Assembly: GCA_023974075.1 (NCBI GenBank)
Contig: CM043798.1
Coordinates: forward strand, 3,667,397-3,731,396
Origin: Chaenocephalus aceratus
Lineage: Eukaryota > Chordata > Actinopteri > Perciformes > Channichthyidae
Direction of reading: 5' to 3'
DNA: 64,000 nt
The notes beneath the pieces were generated by a model. That model was given only the letters and a program-made list of their open reading frames with translations. It searched no databases and had not been told where the DNA came from. Both the position numbers and the translations under genes were made by a program. Below, in pieces: positions 58,641-64,000 of the stretch (its first letter is position 1; each line of letters starts with the position of its first letter).

Positions 58641-60510
58641 CCAGAGATCTCAGGAGCAATGGTTCAAAAAAGGTTGAAAAATGTCTATTTTGTTTCAGTT
58701 AAATTGTTATTGTACAGTATTAGAATTTCACTTGTTGTTGTTGGATACATACATACTAATTTAAGCTATAATGAAATAATAATATTCCTCTACTCCAGTA
58801 AATAAACCATTATAACAAGTGTGTTGTTCAAATGCAGTCGTATAGCAATGTGAAAAGGGGAAACTAAGTGGTTACTAACGTGTGTGGTTAATTAAAGGTT
58901 GTTTCTTCATGCAAAATAGATTTTGGATTGAAAATTCAATTAAGCTGCTTTATTTTAACAGGTTTAGTAGAGGCGGGGCATTTTGAACCCTTAGGACAAG
59001 GGTACAGGATGTTAAGACCGCACAAGGATTAAGCTAAATATAAAAGTCTAGCAACTGAGAAAAAAGCAGCTTTCTGAAAAAAGAAGAGTGCATTTTGTGT
59101 TTTACACACGGGAAGGGATACATCAGATGTTAAATGCTGCATAACGCAGAGCTGCACTGTGAGTTTTACCTGTGTTCATTTTTAGAAAAGTGTGCAACGA
59201 CCACACTGCTGTATCATGTTCGTGTTCATCTTGACTATAATGTGATTTACATCCTTTTTTTAGCCTGTGGCCCTCAATGATCTGCCCTTTATTTTAAAAG
59301 AATATAAAACATTTCCTTTAGTGAAGGTAAATAAAGAGTGTTAGAGATGTAGGCTGTTTCGTTATTTGAAACATTCTCCTTGTCCTCTGCTATTATAAAA
59401 GACACCTTTCTCTATAACACAAATACACTGTTGGTGCCCAGGACTAGTCAAACACACTCAGCTAAACACCGCCATCTAGCGGGCAAGAGAAATCATTACA
59501 TCTTCAGAAAGAGGGACATATTCTCCCGGAGTTTTAATGCATTTTGAATGGCAACAGTTTTTAACTCTATTCCAGTAAATAATCATTTATTTATTGTTTG
59601 AAAATCAGCACCATTAAAGTCTTTAAAACTAACACTATTGTGGATTAACATTTTAGTCCAGAAAAGTTTCTAATCGGATTATGAGGTGAGATTATTGACT
59701 ACTGTTTCTAAAATCAAGAATTAACTTTGAACCCACACTTTAAAACTAACACAGACGAAGTGTTCTAAATATAAAAATAATGAGAATTAAAAAGAAGTTA
59801 GAATATCCTTACTCCTCAGTCCTGTCTGTGCAGGTGTTATTGGAACTATAGCCTACTTTCTGCTGAGGAAATTCCTCCTCACCGATCCTATTTTGACCTG
59901 GCCCTGGACGTCAACCCCGCCTAGCCAGCCACAATGACGATGCGTGCATTATACGTGCACGGTTATGGCTGGTTTAAAATGTAATGTTTTTTTGTAATGT
60001 AAATCTAATGGTTTTTTTTTCCATCCTGTGCTTTTACTGGATACATCCAATGCTTAATAGGGTTGGAATTCAGTCTTTGACTATACCGTGAAATAAGAGA
60101 ATGGGTCATAGGGAGATGATAAAAACACACCTTCATAGCAGAATACTGCAGCCGTGAGCAGTGTCCAGATTTGTCTAACAATTAGATCGTCATACAAATC
60201 CAGTGGCGGGCCGTGCATTTCACACCTACAGTAGGCCTTCAGTGATGTCCGACACAGTCCTACCTGAATTATTCCACCTCTTAATACCATCATTATGACG
60301 CCATGGCTCTAGAAACTATACATTTAGACAGAAACGCAGTATAAACCGGGCGTTGCATGCCACCTTAACATAGTCAAGTACAACAAAGTTATATTAATAT
60401 TTCCGAAGCATTTATAATCAATATATCCGCATTTACAATTAAGAGTGTTAAACTACCAGCTTTAAGATCGCTTGGATACTGTCAAAACTTAAAAACAAAG
60501 GGCTTTTAAG
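58641..60510. other. Unassigned sequence, no gene recognised
   Basis: AT-rich, non-coding. AATCCAGTGGCGGGCCGTGC near 60198 resembles a hAT-type terminus, but the partner end was not located. Confidence 0.45.
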
Positions 60511-61996
60511 GGTGCGTTCACACCTGCCTTGTATAGTCCGGTTGAATCGAACCCTGGTGCGTTTTAGCCGCTTGGTGCGGTTCATTTGGGTCGGTGTGAA
60601 ACGCAGGTCCGAGACTCTTAAGTGAACTAAACAACCGGACTCTGGTCCGTTAAAATAGGTGGTCTCGGAGCGCTTGCTTGCGAACTCTGGAGCGGTTCAT
60701 TGCTGGTGTGAACGCAGTCCGCACCAAAACATAGAAGCGCAGTATTTTACGTGTCACAAGAACGCGGATATCTTCAAAAATCTTTAGCGAAAGAGTCTTT
60801 CAAGGACATCCGCGGTTGTTTAGTTAAAGAGTAAAGCAGAATTAAGTGTTGAACAGTGTCGTGTAAAGTACAACATTCTCCGTCAGCTACATAAAAGTAA
60901 GAACACCTGTCGTCGGTGAAAACACCCCTCCTCTGCAGAACGTCTCTCATGTCATGGATAAGCAGGAAAAGAATACCGACAGGCTGATCAGGAGCCCGAC
61001 GTGAAGCGGAGGGATCTAGATCGGCATGAAGGTGTTCTTTTCCCCCATAATGACCGCGCTGCTGCACATTATGCCGCTTATTACATGGCCACATTCTCAA
61101 CAAAGTAACGACATGACTCCCAATATTATTGAAATGCTTTTGTGGATTTAGAAAATTATGTTATTGATTTAAAAAATAGTTGTATGTATTTAAATGTACA
61201 TGCATCCGCTAAGAAAAATAGTCCGTTGTTACTGTTTGAAACTAACGTAGCAACGGCAGGAACTGCTTCGATAGCGTTTTGAGGAGCTTTTTGATTACAG
61301 ATTTGAAAAAAACCGTTACTTGCTTTAAAAGTAGCACAATTCATGATGTCAAACCTTGGGAAGTATCTAGATATCCCTGCCCCTAATGCCAAAGTAACTG
61401 GCAACTGAATATGTGTCGCTGTCTGACCTATTGGACCGCTGCGTAAAAAGGAGGGTTTCTGCCCGTTACTTCTCCGCTGTTTTCTTGTCGCTCTTGTCAG
61501 TTAGTTTCAGCCAAAACTGTATACAGTTCAATCGAACGGACTTCTTTGTGCAGATGGGAGCGTTCTTAACAACGGTCAATAAATCCTTGACAGCGGTCTG
61601 TCTGTTCTGGATTAAAAACGTGTCACGTGTTTTGAATTGACCAATCAGAATCGAGTATTCAACAAAGCCATGTAATAATGTTTTTTAAACGGACGTTGTT
61701 TGATTATATAATCATGTCTGTTGATCTCCAGACTAACAGCAGCATGAGAATAACCTGCCGAAAGTGCCGATGCTCCATGGCTGAGGCTCCGGTAGAAATT
61801 GCCGGGATTTGCACCCCCTTAATGTCTGACCAATGGTTGAACAGCATTTCCGTGCATATGACTTGTGTTTAAAGTTTATAGTCCCATTGAGTTTTTGCCA
61901 GTGTGAACGCAAACCGAACCTTCTGAAAAATGAAACAATGTAACAAACTGTGGTCTGGTGCGCACCAGAGAGCGGACTATTAGGTGTGAACACACC
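60511..61996. mobile_element. ~1.5-kb inverted-end repeat element, tandem copy 1
   Basis: It starts GGTGCGTTCACACCTGCCTT and ends CTATTAGGTGTGAACACACC, so the termini are imperfect inverted repeats (GTGCGTTCACACCT against AGGTGTGAACACAC). TAGTCCG recurs inside each end. No transposase was recognised. The next copy follows directly in the same orientation. The superfamily is not assigned. Confidence 0.75.
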
Positions 61997-63502
61997 GGTG
62001 CGTTCACACCTGCCTTGTATAGTCCGGTTGAATCGAACCCTGGTGCGTTTAGCCGCTTGGTGCGGTTCATTTGGTTCGGTGTGAACGCAGTCCGAGACCT
62101 CTTAAGTGAACTAAACAACCGGACTCTGGTCCGCTAAAATAGGTGGTCTCGGAGCGCTTGCTTTGCGAACTCTAGAGCGGTTCATTGCTGGTGTGAACGC
62201 AGTCCGCACCGAAAAACATAGGAAGGCGCAGTATTTACGTGTCACAAGAACGCGGATATCTCAAAAATCTTTAGCGAAAGAGTCTTTCAAGACATCCGCG
62301 GCTGTTTAGTCAAAGAGTAAAGCAGAATTAAGTGTTGAACAGTGTCGTGTAAAGTAAAAATTATCCGTCAACTACATAAAAGTAAGAACACCTGTCCTCG
62401 GTGAAACGCCCCTCCTCTGCAGAACGTCTCTCATGGATAATGTGCAGCAGCGCGGTCATTATGGGGAAAAGAACACCGACAGGCTGATCAGGAGCCCGAC
62501 GCGAAGCGGAGGGATCTAGATCCTGTCGGATTCCCCATAATGACCAAGTCGCTGCCCATATTATCCCGCTTATTACACGGCCACATTCTCAACAAAGTAA
62601 CGACATGACTCCCAATATTAATTGAAATGCTTTTGTGGATTTAGAAAATGATTTTATTGATTTAAAAAATAGTTATTGATTAATTGAATGCATCCGCTAA
62701 GAAATAGTCGTTGACATTACTGTTTGAGTAGCAACGGCAGGAACTGCTTCGATAGCGTTTTTGAGGAGCTTTTTGATTACAGATTTGAAAACATCGTTGC
62801 TTGCTTTAAAAGTAGCACAATTCATTATGTCAAACCTTGGAAAGTATCTAGATATCCCTGCCCTAATGCCAAAGTAACTGGCAACTGAATATGTCTCGCC
62901 GACTGATGTCTATGTCTGGACCGCTGCGTAAAAAGGAGGGTTTCTGCCCGTTACTTCTCCGCTGTTTTCTTGTCGCTCTTGTCTTGTCAGTTTTCAGCCA
63001 AACTGTATACAGTTAAATCGAACGGACTTCTTTGTACAGATGTGAGCGTCCTTAACAACGGTCAATAAATCCTTGACAGCGGTCTGTCTGTTCTGGATTA
63101 AAAACGTGTCACGTGTTTTGAATTGACCAATCAGAATCGAGTATTCAACAATGCCATGTAATAATGTTTTTTAACGGACGTTGTCTGATTATATAATCAT
63201 ATGCGCGGGCCGCTAGTGTCTGTTGATCTCCAGACTAACAGCAGCATGAGAATAACCTGCCGAAAGTGCCGATGCTCCATGGCGGAGGCTCCGCTAGAAA
63301 TTGCCGGGATTTGCGTTTTTACCCCCTTAACGTCTGACCAATGGTTGAACAGCATTTCCGAGCACATGACTTGTGTTTAAAGTTTATAGTCCCTTTGAGT
63401 TTTTGCCAGTGTGAACGCAAACCGAACCTTCTGAAAAATGAAACAATGTAACAAACTGTGGTCTGGTGCGCACCAGAGAGCGGACTATTAGGTGTGAACA
63501 CA
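61997..63502. mobile_element. ~1.5-kb inverted-end repeat element, tandem copy 2
   Basis: The same unit as 60511-61996 in the same direction, with many small indels and substitutions throughout (for example extra TGCGCGGGCCGCTAGTG near 63201). The junction is CACACC|GGTGCG with no intervening DNA. Confidence 0.78.
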
Positions 63503-64000
63503 AGGCATTAGTCTACAAAGTTTTATTAAGTCCACCAAAAGTATGTGAGCTTTAACAAGTTTGTTCACTAAACAGCGCATTGTCGCACCCAAAGTAGTTT
63601 CATTAAGAAACGTGACGATAAAGGCACAAACTATTCACTGAAAATAAAAGAAAACAAACAATTAATTTGCATTTGTTCATGAGGATATATTTGCGACAGT
63701 GGTGAAAGTGTATTCCTAGCCCTGAATGTCCACTTTGATAAAGGTTAAACCAAAACAATTCAACAAGTCTCCTTGAGTACTTTTACTGCACAGCTGAGCC
63801 AGTGCGCCACACACATCTCTATATCTCTTGCAGAAGCATCAAACATTTATTTTTTACATATTTGTCATTTTAATTACATATATATTAATTCGTTAATATT
63901 GATTTAATATTAACGACATAAAATGACAAAAATATATTAAAATAAAATAAAAAATAAAATGCTTTGTACTCACCAAAACAACTGATTATTTGAACACAAA
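63503..64000. other. Unassigned AT-rich end of window
   Basis: No gene or element recognised. The last 160 bp are strongly AT-rich, with repeated TTAATAT and AAAATAAAA words. Confidence 0.5.

Overview
This is a window of vertebrate nuclear DNA, almost certainly from a ray-finned (teleost) fish. The evidence is two spliced vertebrate genes with GT-AG introns, very long TG/CA microsatellites, and a dense layer of typical fish transposons: hAT, Tc1, piggyBac-like, Penelope-like, L2-type LINE, tRNA-derived SINE and a gypsy LTR fragment. I cannot name the species. There is no bacterial, viral or CRISPR content.

Two protein-coding genes are supported exon by exon, and they converge tail to tail. 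On the + strand, esam (endothelial cell adhesion molecule) runs from its first V-set exon at 13269 to a stop at 25520. Six exons join in frame to give 436 residues; the signal-peptide exon lies upstream and was not found. On the - strand, fez1 (fasciculation and elongation protein zeta-1) is complete. Nine coding exons from ATG at 43660 to TAA at 32015 join without a frame break to give 410 residues. About 6.5 kb separates the two stop codons. One gene encodes a junctional adhesion receptor ending in a PDZ-binding motif, the other a kinesin adaptor for axonal transport. They are neighbours by position; nothing here suggests a shared pathway.

Almost everything else is repeats, many nested. From 0.7 to 4.4 kb, a dispersed repeat bounded by TG arrays carries a Penelope-like element, itself split by a hAT-like element, plus a second hAT with a perfect 8-bp target duplication. 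From 6.4 to 9.2 kb lies a GTF2IRD2-like hAT with a frameshifted transposase. esam intron 2 holds a 2.5-kb inverted-repeat element with an expanded minisatellite (14.6-17.1 kb) and a 2.95-kb element with very long terminal inverted repeats (17.88-20.83 kb). Between the genes, a 1.8-kb piggyBac-like element sits in a second copy of the TG-bounded repeat. fez1 intron 1 holds an L2-type LINE split by a BED-finger hAT, and a Tc1-derived foldback element with a telomere-like centre.

Upstream of fez1 (44-64 kb) are further copies of a palindromic MITE, a SINE split by that MITE, a hAT nested within a hAT beside a gypsy LTR fragment, a LINE reverse transcriptase remnant next to a 2.3-kb piggyBac-like element, and two head-to-tail copies of a ~1.5-kb repeat at 60.5-63.5 kb.

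I did not find a clearly new biological system. The most functionally suggestive observation is a ~100-bp (UG)n tract, in transcript sense, right against the 3' splice site of an in-frame 81-nt fez1 exon. The best structural observations are the insertions dated relative to one another by exact target-site duplications.
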